Made by a program: the position numbers and the translations under genes. A stretch of DNA of 64,000 nt, taken from NCBI GenBank assembly GCA_012184525.1, contig WOFQ01000013.1:717446-781445 (forward strand), given 5' to 3'. This document shows, piece by piece, positions 21,050 to 32,294 of this stretch. Position 1 is the stretch's first letter. Each line of letters opens with the position of its first letter. The notes beneath the pieces were generated by a model. It did no database searches, was not told the DNA's origin, and worked only from the letters and a program-made list of their open reading frames with translations. Source of the DNA: Xenoacremonium recifei. Taxonomy: Eukaryota; Ascomycota; Sordariomycetes; Hypocreales; Nectriaceae.

Positions 21050-23117
21050 TGGTAAATGTCGCGGATCTAATGTTTTTTTTTCGCGGGAAGTTGGCTCTGT
21101 TTAGGCTATGTGATCAATTTGAACTAGTAGGGAGAAACCTGATTGGGGAGTGGGATGAAGGTGAAAGCATTAAAGTCATGATGGTGAAGCAGTGATAGTT
21201 ACCTTATTTTGGCGATAAAAGATGGAACAAAAGCCAGCCTATAATCTGCCTGCCTCGCCCACCGCAGCAGCACTCAATAACCCAGGAGCATGAGAATGCA
21301 CATCATAGGCCGTTCCTAAAGTCGGGCCCTGAAACATCGACATCTAAAATTGGCATTGCACTACTCCGTAAGATGTTTGTTTTTGCCACTATCCAGGAAC
21401 AGACCAGGGTAGTCGTTGGCGCCCCTGTATTTATTCAAGGCGAGCCACCTGCGACCGCCACCACTCTCCGAGATCCAGCGGACATGAGCAGGCACAGACG
21501 TCAGGGGCCTCTGCGATCGGCAGACGCAAGAAAAATCGCCCAGGGTGTGTGCCAGTCCAGTCAGCGGATAATGGATGGGAACCAGGATCGGGTTGCAGAA
21601 TGTTACTTTGCGTTCGCTCACCGCTAGAATGCTGGAACTATAGGGTGAGTCGGAGCAGGTGTCGAGATGGTTCCCGGCAGCCGCAAAAGCAACGACGTTA
21701 ATTATGCGTTTCGTCAAGCGGTGAAAACAGTATCTGGTCCCTTGTCTCACTCATTTCGCCCCGGTATGAGACCCGAGCAGGGGATAAGATCGAGGAGGAG
21801 CGACAATCCAAGCCGAAATATCATGGGGACCCTGCCGGGTAAGGCTCCAAGATCAGCCATCTTTCGATGAGCGCTTCGTTGCGGGTACTCTTGTAGCGAT
21901 CTTCCAGTCCGCTATCGGATATTTCGGAGGCGTTGTTAAATACGTTTTGCATGAATCAGTAAGAATGGTCGAAAGAAGACCTGTTGAGAGATGACATAAT
22001 GTTTTACTTCCCCACTCCAATTCGGTTCATGCACTCCGGATTATGGGTTGACGGAAGGTTTCAAGCCTTGTTCGAGATGCCGTTGCGGCAGTTGAAAGCT
22101 ACAGCCGTGGCTGAAGTTTGTGCCGGAGAGTGGCTTTGAAGCACGGCCGAGGACGAAGTTGCCGAACAAAGCGTATGATAATGCTGTCGTACTGCTGTCG
22201 AAACAAAAGAGTGCGTTTGCTGTGAGGGCGAGTAGTGCCAGCTCGAGGCAAAGCACAAGCATCATAGACGCTCCACTGGCGGGCTGAAACTCCAGAGTAC
22301 GTACGGCGATGGAGCGCGCCCTGCCACAAGCTGGGTCTCTTCTGTTTGCTGGCTGCCGTTACAGCACATGCAATATGTAATGCGCTTTGACGAGAGCGCC
22401 GGGCTTGCAGCTGGCGCCAACTAAGCCACTCAGCAGCCAGCCCTACCATCATTAATCCAGCAACAAATCACCAGCAGGGTCTTTCTCTGTGTCATGTCTC
22501 TCGCTGACTGCCATTAGCGCCGTGCCGCATCCCCTGCTCTCCATGCCAGCAAGCCACCCCGGACCCTGTAAGTATCGCCGCCGCTTCGCTGGCCCGGCCG
22601 TCTAAGCCGTTGCCAGTTAGACTGGCTGGGGCCTGTGCCGGGAATCAGGGCGGTCCCCGTTGACTCTTGACTCTGTCTGCGCTGAGGTGGTCACGCTCCC
22701 TGCCCTGGCCTGCCCTGGTTGTTGCAAGCTGGCTCCAACAGTCCTTGGCTGGCTGACTCCCTCCCTCCCCCGGACCGTGATGGATGGATGATTGCGGTTG
22801 AGTTTTGCAGCTGGGCGTTTTTTATCCTTTTCCCGCCCGTTCCTCTCGCTTGTCCCCGGCCCCCTGCAGGTCCGAAAACCCAGACGCTGCATCATCAGCA
22901 CCTCCCTTTCACTGCTGCCCAACCCCGAGATCGACAGCCAGCCAGATCCGTCCTGCAGCGCGCATCGCATTGTTCACGAACCTGCCCTGACCTGCCCGGC
23001 TAGCCAGTCTCGAATTCCCGGGGGGAGGGGGCCGTCCAGGCTAGCAAGCTTGTCGGTCGTCATCCACTAGAGGAACGAGCCCAGCGGTCGGAATTTTCGA
23101 GCTAAAATTTCGGCGCC
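21050..23117. other. 2.1-kb intergenic region upstream of the Rxt3 gene
   Basis: Becomes CT-rich towards the right end (for example runs of CCCTCC near 22760), as often seen in long 5' leader and promoter regions of filamentous fungal regulatory genes. ORFs around 21361-21750 and 22617-22970 (minus) have no domains and are not called. Confidence 0.4.
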
Positions 23118-26100
23118 ATGGATCCATATCCATATCCAAGACACCCGCCCAAGCTCCCCTTCTCACCTTCACCGTTTGCACGCGCTCCTTTCCCTTCAGC
23201 ATCGCCAGCAGCATCAACATCACCGCCGCCGCTCGCCACATCGCCGCTCTCTGCGCTTGCTGCAGCAGCCCCGGCATCGGCCTCACTCTCGCCCTCGGCC
23301 AGCGCGCGCTCGCTGCCCCCGTTGCACGCGTCCTCCCTGCTCGCCGCCGACAACTCTGCGCATGCCGCCTACGATCCCATCCCGCTGCGACCCTCCGACG
23401 CGCCCTTCCATTCCTCGGCCGTCCGCCCGTTCGCGATCGCCCCGGAGCCCGGCCTCACGCGGTCGCGGGCCTCCTCGTCGCCGCTGCTGTCGAGAGATCT
23501 GACCCGCGCCATGCCTCCGCCGCCAAACTCTCCTCCGCCGGGAGCGCAACAGCAACCGCCGTCACATGGCATCATGGGATACGGGCCACCACCGCCGCGG
23601 GCGCCTCCGGTGGCTGTCGGACCGCCCACGTCGTTCCCGTCGGGCAGAGAGTTGCCGGCGCTGAGCTCGATCGCGAGAACGGCCAGCAACAGCTCCATGT
23701 CGATATCGTCGATGCTGGGCGGTCCTCCGCCGTCCCTCAGAGATGCGCCGCCGCCGCCGCCTCCCTCACATTATCCTCCACACTCTGCGGCTCCCAGCAC
23801 GGGTCCAGGCTATGCCCCTACGATGCATGCGTCACCGCGAATGCCTTCGGCGGCCTCAGATTACCCTCCGTTTCGACGACCCCAGACGCCCGATCACCAG
23901 CGACCATACGATCCTCGAGATCCCCGAGCGTCTCCCCAAGGCCACTACTCGACTCCCGAGGTCCAGCGATATGGCACGCCCACTGCGTACCACTCAAGAC
24001 ATCCTTCTGGCTCGGCAGATCATGCGAGAGAGCCTGGCAGACTACCACCAGGACCACCCCCGAGACCGAGCAGTCAACCTAAATATCCAGGGATGCCACC
24101 GCGGCCAATGGAGATGGGCCGACCCCCTGGCCCAGAAGACGCATACGGCCGACGAGACGAGCTGGGACGTCCTCCTCCAGGGATGGAGTACAACCCGGAG
24201 AGGATAGGACTAAGACCCTTCTACGACGACCGATATAGAATGGAGCGAGAGCGAAGCGAGGCTGAGGCGAGAGAACGGGAACGAAGAGAGCGAGCGTACT
24301 CGGGAAGTGATTCAGGGCGGCATCCCATGCACCCGGGTGACTTCCACCGGGAACCTCCGCGCGCTCAACCGCCACCCCCTTACGGCAGACCGCCCGATCC
24401 TCGAGACCCCCGAGAAATGCGAGACCCCCGAGATATGCGAGATCCACGGGAAATGCGCGATCCTAGAGATATGCGTGACCCTAGAGACATGCGGGATCCG
24501 CGAGATCCTCGAGAGGCGCGAGACCCCCGAGAGCCTCACTGGGGCCGTCCTGGTCCCGATCCCAGCTATCGAGCCCCGATGGATCACCAGCGGCCGCACC
24601 CCGACTACCCCCCGGTCTCGGTTCCGTATGGCCCTCACGGACCCTCCTTTGCGACGGCGCCTCCATATGCGCCAGCTTCACGTCCGCCGCAGCCTCCTCC
24701 GCCAGCACCTCAAAATCCTCCTGGTGTTCCTCCTCAGCCCTACGACTCCCCTGACCGGGCTCGCATGAACCTCATTCACCAGCAACAGCCGCAGCAGCCA
24801 CCTCATCATCCACGACCTGGAGAAGAGGCACCACCGCCGCCTTCGATCGCGTACAATGGACCTCCGGGCCCTCACGGCCCGATATTTGATTCCGGACGAC
24901 CGAGGAATGGCGAAGATGCTACGGCAGCGAACGGACAGCGTCACTTGTTGGCGATACAGGAGATGAATCGTAAGGGACGAATCTCTCCATTGCCGCAGGC
25001 TGTCCAAGGTGCACAACTTCAACAACCCAGCCCCGCCGGTGAGCCAGGGATCAAGAGCGAATTCGGGAGGATGTTTGCAGGAATTGGAAATGGTGTGAGC
25101 TCCATCGGAGTCAGTAGCCCGATCTCTTCAGGCCCTGCCATGCCATTCACACATGCGACACTCGCAAAACGGGAAGATGCCGACAGTCCTGCTGCTGATT
25201 CTGGACCTGAAGCGACCGGAAAGGGGAAGGGCCGTCGAAGAAAGCTGAAGGAAGAAGACAGCAAAGGGGAAGACGATGGTTCCGGCAGACTGACTCCCGT
25301 GAGTCGGGCTAAACGAGTCAAGTCCCTCCAGCAGCAACAGCAACAGCAACAAGCGCAACCGCCCCTACACCATCATCATCAGTACGTGAGCACGCCTTCG
25401 CATCTGGCCAATGCTAACCACACTTTAAGTCACCACCACCACCATCACCATCACCCAGCAGAATTTCCTCCTCCTGGACAGCCTGGCGTGATTCCCCTTA
25501 AGAATCTCAAGACCGGCACCACGGGACCTCCTTCGGGTGAAAAGGTTTTGGGCCCTCACCACCATCATGTTGTGCGGCCAGGGCAAGCTCATGCAACCGC
25601 CCCTAAACCAGCACCAAATGCTGCCCCCGTCATCCCTCCGAAGATCAAAACGTCGATTTCATCAAAGGCAGTGCTGCAATCAGTTGCTGATCGTCCCCGG
25701 AACCATCTTGGTGATTTCATCTACGAGCCGGGCCTGAAAGCTGGGCGACTTTTACCCAACCGCCCATCCCATCGGTCATTCGTATCAAACCCCAAGCCTT
25801 TGCCCATGGATTTGATCAAAGACAAGGAGAATTGCACCTTGACTGTGAAGGTTGCTCTCGTGCATCTGTCGCCGGTTTCGAGAGAAGAGATCACAGCTAG
25901 GGGATATCTGTGGGGGACTGATGTTTACACGGACGACTCGGACGTGGTGGCTGCTTGCATCCACGGGGGCTGGATCAAGGGAGAATGGCCCGAAGACGTG
26001 GACGAGTCAATGTTGGACCTTGATCAAGGAGAAACCAAACGTCGCAGGGGTAAGACAGCGACCGACGTGGATCTGGATTCCGAGGGCCTGATTACGGCAC

Positions 26101-26666
26101 CACCCACTTCCGGCCCAATGGCCATTCCTCCGGATCGTGATCTGCACGTCAACGTGCTCATTCTTCCTCGTCTTCAGAAATACTCCTCTACGAACCGATA
26201 CGGCATTACGAGCAGAGAATTCGGAGGCGAGTATGGCGGCCGACATACGACCCACGACGGGCTCAGTTACATGATTAAGAGCATCCGCTGGGTGGCCAAC
26301 GGTGCCCAGCCGCAGGCACGCCTCCGCGGCAAAGCTCGTCGAGAACGCATGCGTAAGGCCATGTGGGAGACGAAGCGAACGTACGAAAACATCAGCAGCC
26401 AGCAGCGCGAGAAGGAAAAGGAGCTGGTCGAAAAACTGAAGGGGGATATCTCCGCCACATGGTGGAACAAGGGTGGCGAGGAAAACAAGGACACACAGGG
26501 CGAACGACGGGCTAGTGACGGCGATAAGGAGAACCGTGTTAAGCCTGCGGCCGCCGATGAGAGCACCACTACTGCAACTGTTGTGGAAAAGGATACGGAT
26601 GTTGTGATGGGTGGCGGCGACGACGCACGTATCGATGAGACCGGCGAGAAGGCTACGGGGGAGTAA
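23118..26666 (+). CDS. RXT3: Rxt3, subunit of the Rpd3L histone deacetylase complex
   Basis: An open frame of 1,182 residues. The Rxt3 domain is C-terminal, from about residue 860: NHLGDFIYEPGLKAGRLLPN, then ARGYLWGTDVYTDDSDVVAACIHGGWIKG, then LHVNVLILPRLQKYSSTNRYGITSREFGG and YMIKSIRWV. Rxt3 is a structural subunit of Rpd3L, acting in nuclear chromatin repression. The N-terminal 800 residues are Pro/Ser/Arg-rich low complexity. They include a tandem RDPR(E/D)M block, a Gln run, a basic KGKGRRRKLKE patch that could be an NLS, and two His runs. A 48-nt segment (25382-25429) between the His runs has intron features and may be spliced out in frame. A C-terminal coiled-coil-like stretch (QQREKEKELVEKLKG) precedes an acidic tail. 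Confidence 0.93.
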   Translation: MDPYPYPRHPPKLPFSPSPFARAPFPSASPAASTSPPPLATSPLSALAAAAPASASLSPSASARSLPPLHASSLLAADNSAHAAYDPIPLRPSDAPFHSSAVRPFAIAPEPGLTRSRASSSPLLSRDLTRAMPPPPNSPPPGAQQQPPSHGIMGYGPPPPRAPPVAVGPPTSFPSGRELPALSSIARTASNSSMSISSMLGGPPPSLRDAPPPPPPSHYPPHSAAPSTGPGYAPTMHASPRMPSAASDYPPFRRPQTPDHQRPYDPRDPRASPQGHYSTPEVQRYGTPTAYHSRHPSGSADHAREPGRLPPGPPPRPSSQPKYPGMPPRPMEMGRPPGPEDAYGRRDELGRPPPGMEYNPERIGLRPFYDDRYRMERERSEAEARERERRERAYSGSDSGRHPMHPGDFHREPPRAQPPPPYGRPPDPRDPREMRDPRDMRDPREMRDPRDMRDPRDMRDPRDPREARDPREPHWGRPGPDPSYRAPMDHQRPHPDYPPVSVPYGPHGPSFATAPPYAPASRPPQPPPPAPQNPPGVPPQPYDSPDRARMNLIHQQQPQQPPHHPRPGEEAPPPPSIAYNGPPGPHGPIFDSGRPRNGEDATAANGQRHLLAIQEMNRKGRISPLPQAVQGAQLQQPSPAGEPGIKSEFGRMFAGIGNGVSSIGVSSPISSGPAMPFTHATLAKREDADSPAADSGPEATGKGKGRRRKLKEEDSKGEDDGSGRLTPVSRAKRVKSLQQQQQQQQAQPPLHHHHQYVSTPSHLANANHTLSHHHHHHHHPAEFPPPGQPGVIPLKNLKTGTTGPPSGEKVLGPHHHHVVRPGQAHATAPKPAPNAAPVIPPKIKTSISSKAVLQSVADRPRNHLGDFIYEPGLKAGRLLPNRPSHRSFVSNPKPLPMDLIKDKENCTLTVKVALVHLSPVSREEITARGYLWGTDVYTDDSDVVAACIHGGWIKGEWPEDVDESMLDLDQGETKRRRGKTATDVDLDSEGLITAPPTSGPMAIPPDRDLHVNVLILPRLQKYSSTNRYGITSREFGGEYGGRHTTHDGLSYMIKSIRWVANGAQPQARLRGKARRERMRKAMWETKRTYENISSQQREKEKELVEKLKGDISATWWNKGGEENKDTQGERRASDGDKENRVKPAAADESTTTATVVEKDTDVVMGGGDDARIDETGEKATGE
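24397..24534 (+). repeat. tandem RDPR(E/D)M-coding repeat within Rxt3
   Basis: About 46 codons reading as repeats of Arg-Asp-Pro-Arg with Glu-Met or Asp-Met (for example DPRDMRDPREM). The unit is 15-18 nt, with degenerate codons (GAC CCC CGA, GAT CCT AGA), so the peptide is more conserved than the DNA. It is an alternating-charge, disordered segment. Confidence 0.85.
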
Positions 26667-26941
26667 TGTGGTTGCTTCCAGGACTGGCGCTTGCATCGAG
26701 GATTCCTGCAGAGGTTAATGGGGGCTTATTGCATGTGGGAAATGCCCCTTCTTCACGATGATACCGTATATAACTTGTAATCAAGGTAATATTTTGCCAA
26801 CCGAGTCTCGTTGTAGTCGTGTCCGTCTGGTGCGTATCATACAGTTTTGTACAGTCCTCCACGATCGTCCATCACCGCAGCAATCCCCCAAAAAGGCCAC
26901 CCACATATTCTTCTATACAGGTTCTCTTGTCACTTCGCAGC

Positions 26942-27322
26942 TCAAAAGTCCGTCACCCGTCCATTATAGCTCCAATCGCCACCACCGCCCCATCTCAACG
27001 GCTCATTCTTCGGGCCACCCACCTCGCCCGTCTTCGGATTCACATCCCCCTCAAACTCCGGCGGCGCACCGCGGAACAAGCCCTGGTTCACCGCAGCATC
27101 GGAGTCCGGCCCCGATTCGTGGCGCGGCTGCGAGGTGGCCGGCGTTGTACTTGTTGGTTGGGATGTCTCGGAGGGCTGGAAGGCTTGCGAGACGGAGGCG
27201 GCGCGCTGCAGGCGCTCGAATTCGGCTTGTTGCGCGGCGGGGAGTTTGGGCGGCGCGGGGCGGGTGCGGAACGTGGAGGAGAGGCGGGTTTGGGGGCGTA
27301 GGGCGCGGAGGAGGCGTGACAT
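26942..27322 (-). CDS. SDH8: succinate dehydrogenase assembly factor 4 (SDHAF4/Sdh8), mitochondrial
   Basis: One exon, 126 residues. The last 35 residues contain the diagnostic block FEGDVNPKTGEVGGPKNEP followed by LRWG..DWSYNGRVTDF, essentially the whole conserved part of the SDHAF4/DUF1674 family. The N-terminal 25 residues (MSRLLRALRPQTRLSSTFRTRP) are Arg/Ser/Leu-rich without acidic residues, a good mitochondrial presequence. Sdh8 binds flavinylated Sdh1 in the matrix and promotes complex II assembly while limiting ROS. The middle is a Pro/Ser/Thr-rich linker. It is convergent with RXT3, with only 275 bp between stops. Confidence 0.93.
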   Translation of the reverse strand: MSRLLRALRPQTRLSSTFRTRPAPPKLPAAQQAEFERLQRAASVSQAFQPSETSQPTSTTPATSQPRHESGPDSDAAVNQGLFRGAPPEFEGDVNPKTGEVGGPKNEPLRWGGGGDWSYNGRVTDF

Positions 27323-28803
27323 GGTTGCGGGTGTGTAGGTTTGTGAGTGCTGGGAGATTTCGGAGGTTGAGGTTGATGGAAGTGAAGGAGATGTCGGAGC
27401 TTGGACGGACCGAGGTTGGGTTTATGTGGGGGCGTGGCGTGGGGGAAGTTCCGTCATGGCGGATGTCTAGATCTCTAGGTTGCAACTTTGTCATCTGCCA
27501 CTTACACTGTCAATTGATCAGCCACAGAAGTCTGCAGGATCTTGTGGATTTAGCTTTGAGATTGTCGCACTGCCAAGAATCTCGATGATCGGCTCCGGGA
27601 TCGTAGCATCTCACACGTGAACGTCCACACACCTTTGCGGCTGCTTCCTTTTAGCCCCCTCCGAAGTGCGTGTTCTGGCCGAAGTTGCTGACAGCGTATT
27701 ATTTGGTCCTTAGATATATGCACATATTCGATTGGACAAGTCTTTCGCAAGGCTCTCAATCATCTCTGCTTTGGCCTTGCCGTTTTGTCCCGTCTTGTCG
27801 AAGATTGGAACCATACCGTTAGCGGCCGTTAGGGAAAGAGTCCGTCCATCTCAAACTCAACGTCGGAGCAGAGATGGTTCAGCAACAGCGTTTTTCCTAT
27901 GTCCCGCATGTGCCCGAAGTCAAAAGGATGTTGAGCCAGTCATCGAATTGTGCCAAAAGCCAAACCGAATGTGGCGTCACGGTTTCGGACGCCCGAGGAG
28001 GTCATTGCTTGTGACAGGCGTTTGTCAGCTGTCAATTGAGAGCGCGGTCTTGACCAAGCGGCCACTTCCACTTGAGCTCCAAGCATACACGAGGAGCACG
28101 GCCAGAAGTCCTGAGCCGCCCATGTTAGTCAAGTGACGCAGGGACCAAACCTTGCCTTAGGGCTGAGGCGGGCCTTTTGCCTCAAGGTGTCCAACCCCGT
28201 AACCACGAGGCAGCGAGACATCAACCGAGGCCCAGTTCATTTTAGGCGATGAAGTCCTACCGCGACTATTTAAATCTCGAAGACCGTTCACTGGGGTGAC
28301 TTGGATGGCTCGGTCTCGACTTCGGGAAACCGATACAGTAAGGCCCGATCCCGTGGCTGATCTCGTCCCTACAATTGGTCCATTTATTAGCCAAGCCTCA
28401 CTCTCTCAAGAGACGTTCCTTGGCAGGCCTACAGTTCTCTAACGCTTTGCCTTTCCTCTTCTTTAATAATTCTTTGACTCTGACACATCGAGTCCCGCCG
28501 TCTACGAATCACGTCGCTGCCGCTGGGCACATTCGTCGTCCCGCTGGCTCCCGCTGCGGCAACGTGGGCGGAAGACACGGAACGATCACACTATTTTTAC
28601 CAAACCGCCGGCGGCCTCGAGCAATACCCCTGCTGGGCTTGGAGCTATGGCCAGCGTATAAAGTCGTTGGTGCTGCTCCTGTCCGGTTTGACGGGTTCTT
28701 GACAACCGGTGATGGTGAAGCCCCGCCGGGTTGTCGTGATGGGTTCACGATCTGCAATTACCAACACGATTTCACAACATCAACTTATTGCCGTCTGTAT
28801 ATA
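27323..28803. other. divergent promoter region between SDH8 and the phosphate symporter
   Basis: 1,481 bp. A CACGTG E-box occurs at 27614-27619, the core bound by PHO4/NUC-1-type factors, but it is about 1.2 kb from the symporter start. The symporter frame stays open upstream from 28375, without conserved sequence. Confidence 0.4.
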
Positions 28804-30653
28804 ATGGCAATTCTTCATCAATATGATTACATATTTGCGTTAACGACTGTCTTTGCGTTCCTCGATGCGTGGAATATCGGTAAGTGTATCGCGGTTGCGC
28901 CTTAAGCACAGTCCCATTAACTTAGCCGCCCAACGTTAGGTGCCAACGATGTCGCCAACTCCTTCGCAACGTCGGTCTCTTCGAGATCCCTTACCATGAA
29001 ACAGGCGATGCTCATCGCTGCTGTATGCGAATTCTCAGGAAGTGCCAGTGTTGGATCCCGCGTGGCCGACACTATACGAACCAAGATTATAAGCCCACAA
29101 AACTACGACGATGCGCCGGCCGTATTGTTGTTGGCCATGATGTGTACAATCATCGGCTCCTCAATATTTCTTACTATTGCTACACGATATGGAATGCCAG
29201 TATCCTCGACGCATTCGATCATAGGCGGCTTGGTAGGAACTGCCACGGCGTCCATCGGCATCAACAAGGTGGACTGGGGATGGAATGGCGTGTCCCAGGT
29301 CTTCGCAGCGTGGATTATTGCGCCTGGGATAGCGGGGTGCCTCGGAGCGTTGCTTTTCTTTCTCACCAAGATGTTCGTCTTGACTCGACGCGCGGCTGTC
29401 AGACATGCTTTCTATTCGATACCCCTTTATACTTTTATCACCGTTGGCTCCCTGACCAGTCAGTACCAACCCATGGGAGATACGGATTAGTTGCTAACAA
29501 AATTGTAGTGCTAATCGTCTGGAAGGGGGTAAGTCATGTAAGCAATCTCGACAAAGCGAACATAATCACTGCTATTTTTTCCGTGGCTGGAGGGGTGGTT
29601 CTCCTCCAGGCATTCTTCTTACTGCCATTCCTATGGGTTCGTATCATGCACCAAGATTGGACACTGAAGTGGTACCATATCTTCCAGGGCCCAAGGCTTC
29701 TCTATCGACCTCCGCCACCCCCGACACCGGTTGGGTTCACGAAACCCCAAGTGAAGGATTATTATCGTGGGCATCTTACACAAGAGGAGTTGGCACAAGT
29801 CCGGGCGTCGGAGACTCTGCTACAATCCGTTCAAGGAGAGGGAGACCACCCCCCCGTTCTCGACAAAGATGACGATCTCATCCTCCCACCCCCAGTACAG
29901 ACACCTCCCTCGCGCCCTGGAAGCTCAGCTATGGGGGAGAGAAGATCGTCGGATGAGCTCATCCCTGCTCGTCCTCAAGGAGCATGGAACAGTCTTTCAG
30001 TGCTGAGATGGAGGATTAGTCGGGTGCTTCTTCGAGGGGTGGAGAAAGATGTCATCAGCTTGCAGAATCGCAACGCTGTTTTGAAATGGGATTTGCAAGA
30101 CATGCATTCGCGGGCCGCTCACTACGACAATCGTGCCGAGTACATGTACTCTTCGCTCCAGATCCTCACTGCAGCCACAGCTTCCTTTGTCCACGGCGCA
30201 AACGATGTCGGTAACTCAATCGCCCCCTTTTCGACAGCTTACGACGTTTGGAGGACCGGCGAAGTGCCTGGTTCCGTCGTCGACATTCCCATCTGGGTGC
30301 TATGTTTCGGCGGCGGTGCTATTGTGCTCGGCCTGCTGACGTACGGCTATCATGTTATGCGCACACTGGGTAACCGCCTGACTCTGATCTCGCCTAGCCG
30401 CGGCTTCTGCATGGAGCTTGCAAGTGCTATCACGGTGCTCATGGCGACGCGATTGGAGCTTCCGGTGTCAACGACGCAGTGCATCACAGGGGCGACAGTG
30501 GGCGTAGGGCTGGCGAATGGTGACTGGCGGTGCATCAATCCTAAGCTGGTGGCTTGGATCTATATGGGATGGGTGATCACGGTTCCGGTAACGGGGTTGC
30601 TAAGTGGTTGTTTGATGGGTTTGATCTTGAATGCGCCTAGATGGCCATCATAA
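28804..30653 (+). CDS. PHO89: high-affinity Na+/phosphate symporter (PiT family, PHO89/pho-4 type)
   Basis: Three exons, 28804-28879, 28940-29458 and 29509-30653, give 579 residues. Both halves of the inverted-repeat transporter carry the PiT signature: GANDVANSF at about residues 26-34 (created by the first splice) and GANDVGNSIAPF in the second half. Paired motifs GMPVSSTHSIIGG and LPVSTTQCITGATVGVG occur as expected. A central cytosolic loop of about 160 residues (RPPPPPTPVG.. to ..RAAHYDNRAEYMY) is hydrophilic, as in yeast Pho89. It imports phosphate with sodium at the plasma membrane and is usually induced by phosphate starvation. The start at 28804 is chosen because MAILHQYDYIFALT matches the usual N-terminus. 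A GGGGTAAGT at about 29524 looks like a donor but no matching acceptor restores the family sequence. Confidence 0.93.
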
Positions 30654-31212
30654 GAATACTTGAGCGCCTTTAAGTTATAACGAACGAGGCAACTAGCCTG
30701 GATCATTACATTACACGTCAGCGGGACTGAGATTTTCATTTATAATAAACACCATCTGTGTTCACAACCCACACGCCTAATCCCCCCCCCCCAATCTTTA
30801 TCGTTGGGGTTCTATGTGAGAGGCGGTCTAAATAGAACATCTGCTGACATCTCATGATGAGACGGGAGGTTGACATGGAACCCGCTTAGATCACTTGATG
30901 TCATTGCGGGCAGTTGAGTCGTTTACTGAGCTAAAGAGAAATTATCACGCAACATTGCCATCTTTAGTTGACAAGTCGGCTCTTATTTGCCGAATGTCTG
31001 GGCTTTTAATCCTCTAGAACCAAATCCGGACGAGTAACGTGAGCCATCCCGTTATCGCGACAACGTCATTCTATGGGGGCGCTGTGGTATGTTGGAAATA
31101 TGTTCTAACGCCGTATATCCGATGCGACTTACAAGTATATATTTTCGACGAAACAAAGCTTACAGCTAAGAATGTTTGCGAAGTATTAAATCAACAACAC
31201 CGAATTTTCAAG
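30654..31212. other. intergenic, contains a C11 run
   Basis: 559 bp. A homopolymer of 11 C lies at 30782-30792. No ORF or other feature is supported. Confidence 0.4.
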
Positions 31213-31997
31213 ATGGTGTACAACATTACCGCCGATGAGACCCAGCCTATGGTCTGGAGCCACCTGAATGGCAGCGCAGAGGAAGTTCTCGAACGCTTTC
31301 GAGTTTCCGAGCTTTGCAAAGGATGGCCGGTATACCGTGATGCTTCAGAATGGAACAACTTCCGCGATATTTTTGCTGATACTGGAGCTTACATATTTAC
31401 AAGTGAGCATAGCATTTGTTCAGTGAGAAACAAACGCTAATGAGGTCTGAAGCTTGGAGTGGAGGAGTTTCTATTGATGACTTCATAAAGGTCTCTAAAG
31501 AAGGCCGAGCAAACGGCGACTTCATTATGCATCGGGAATTGGGCACATTGGTAGACCTTAACCCGGAAAACGGGCGAGCCATCGGAAAGATGAAGACCAC
31601 CATCACCCAGCGATTCAACCTTAACGGAATTGAGTTCGACGTAGACTGCGACAACCGCTTCATCTTTTTCTGTCGCAAGACAACTACAAAGGCCTCTCCA
31701 GATAAACCAGTCTGGAAGGTACAGTACTACAAGGTGTTTTACGAGAAGGACAAAGTTGTGCCAGTGGATGGGAAGACTGTGCCTGAGTTTTCTGCCGAGG
31801 AGTTGAGCAAGTACCCAGAAGGATACAAACATCTCGGAGCAGCACAAGCATATCTTGGACATAAAGTGCTGACCGACTTACCAACCATGAATAATGAAGG
31901 ATTCACAAAACTATGTAAGGCGATGGACCTTTGGCTTCGGGGAGAGGAGGCTGCCACCACCCTTGGCGTTCCGCAAGACGTTCAACCTAGATATTAG
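31213..31997 (+). CDS. SnoaL-like domain protein
   Basis: Two exons, 31213-31402 and 31453-31997, give 244 residues. The pattern NNFRDIFADTGAYIFTTWSGGVSIDDFIKVSKEG, then DFIMHRELGT, then KMKTTITQRFNLNG and DNRFIFFCRK, is that of fungal proteins with a SnoaL/NTF2-like alpha+beta barrel. In bacteria this fold includes polyketide cyclases, but the fungal group has no proven reaction. The C-terminus has VFYEKDKVVPVDGKTVPEF and KYPEGYKHLGAAQ, also typical. No signal peptide. The intron ends in AAG (31450-31452). That is the only AG giving the TTWSGG junction; the CAG at 31420-31422 leads to a stop. It is convergent with the next gene, 297 bp between stops. Confidence 0.75.
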
Positions 31998-32294
31998 AGA
32001 GGGTTCAGTTATCTAGATTACTGCAGAAGAAAAGCAGGACAAGCGGCTGTTGTGGGCACTTTCATAGCCATAAAAGGGATACATAGGAATAGATAAGACT
32101 GCACTTGGATTTCAATTTAGCGTGCAAAAGACATTACGCAACTACATAGACTAAAAGAGTGACTAAAAACACACGAGCAAGGAAGCTAAAGGAGCGACGC
32201 AAGTCGGATCGAACACAAAACTATCGAGATAGTCCAGCCTGACACAGTGTCTCACCCCAACTGACCAGTCTGCAAACAAGGACGCATCAAAAAG

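Noticed and set aside
26758..27588. 276-codon plus-strand ORF over SDH8
   Set aside because: Arg-rich antisense shadow of the SDH8 coding sequence; no domain.
27614..27619. CACGTG as a phosphate-regulator site for the symporter
   Set aside because: It is one short palindrome 1.2 kb away from the start codon and nearer to SDH8. Such hexamers occur by chance elsewhere in the window, for example near 41260.
28375..28803. Upstream extension of the phosphate symporter frame
   Set aside because: The frame is open but its sequence is not conserved-looking, and the family N-terminus starts at 28804.
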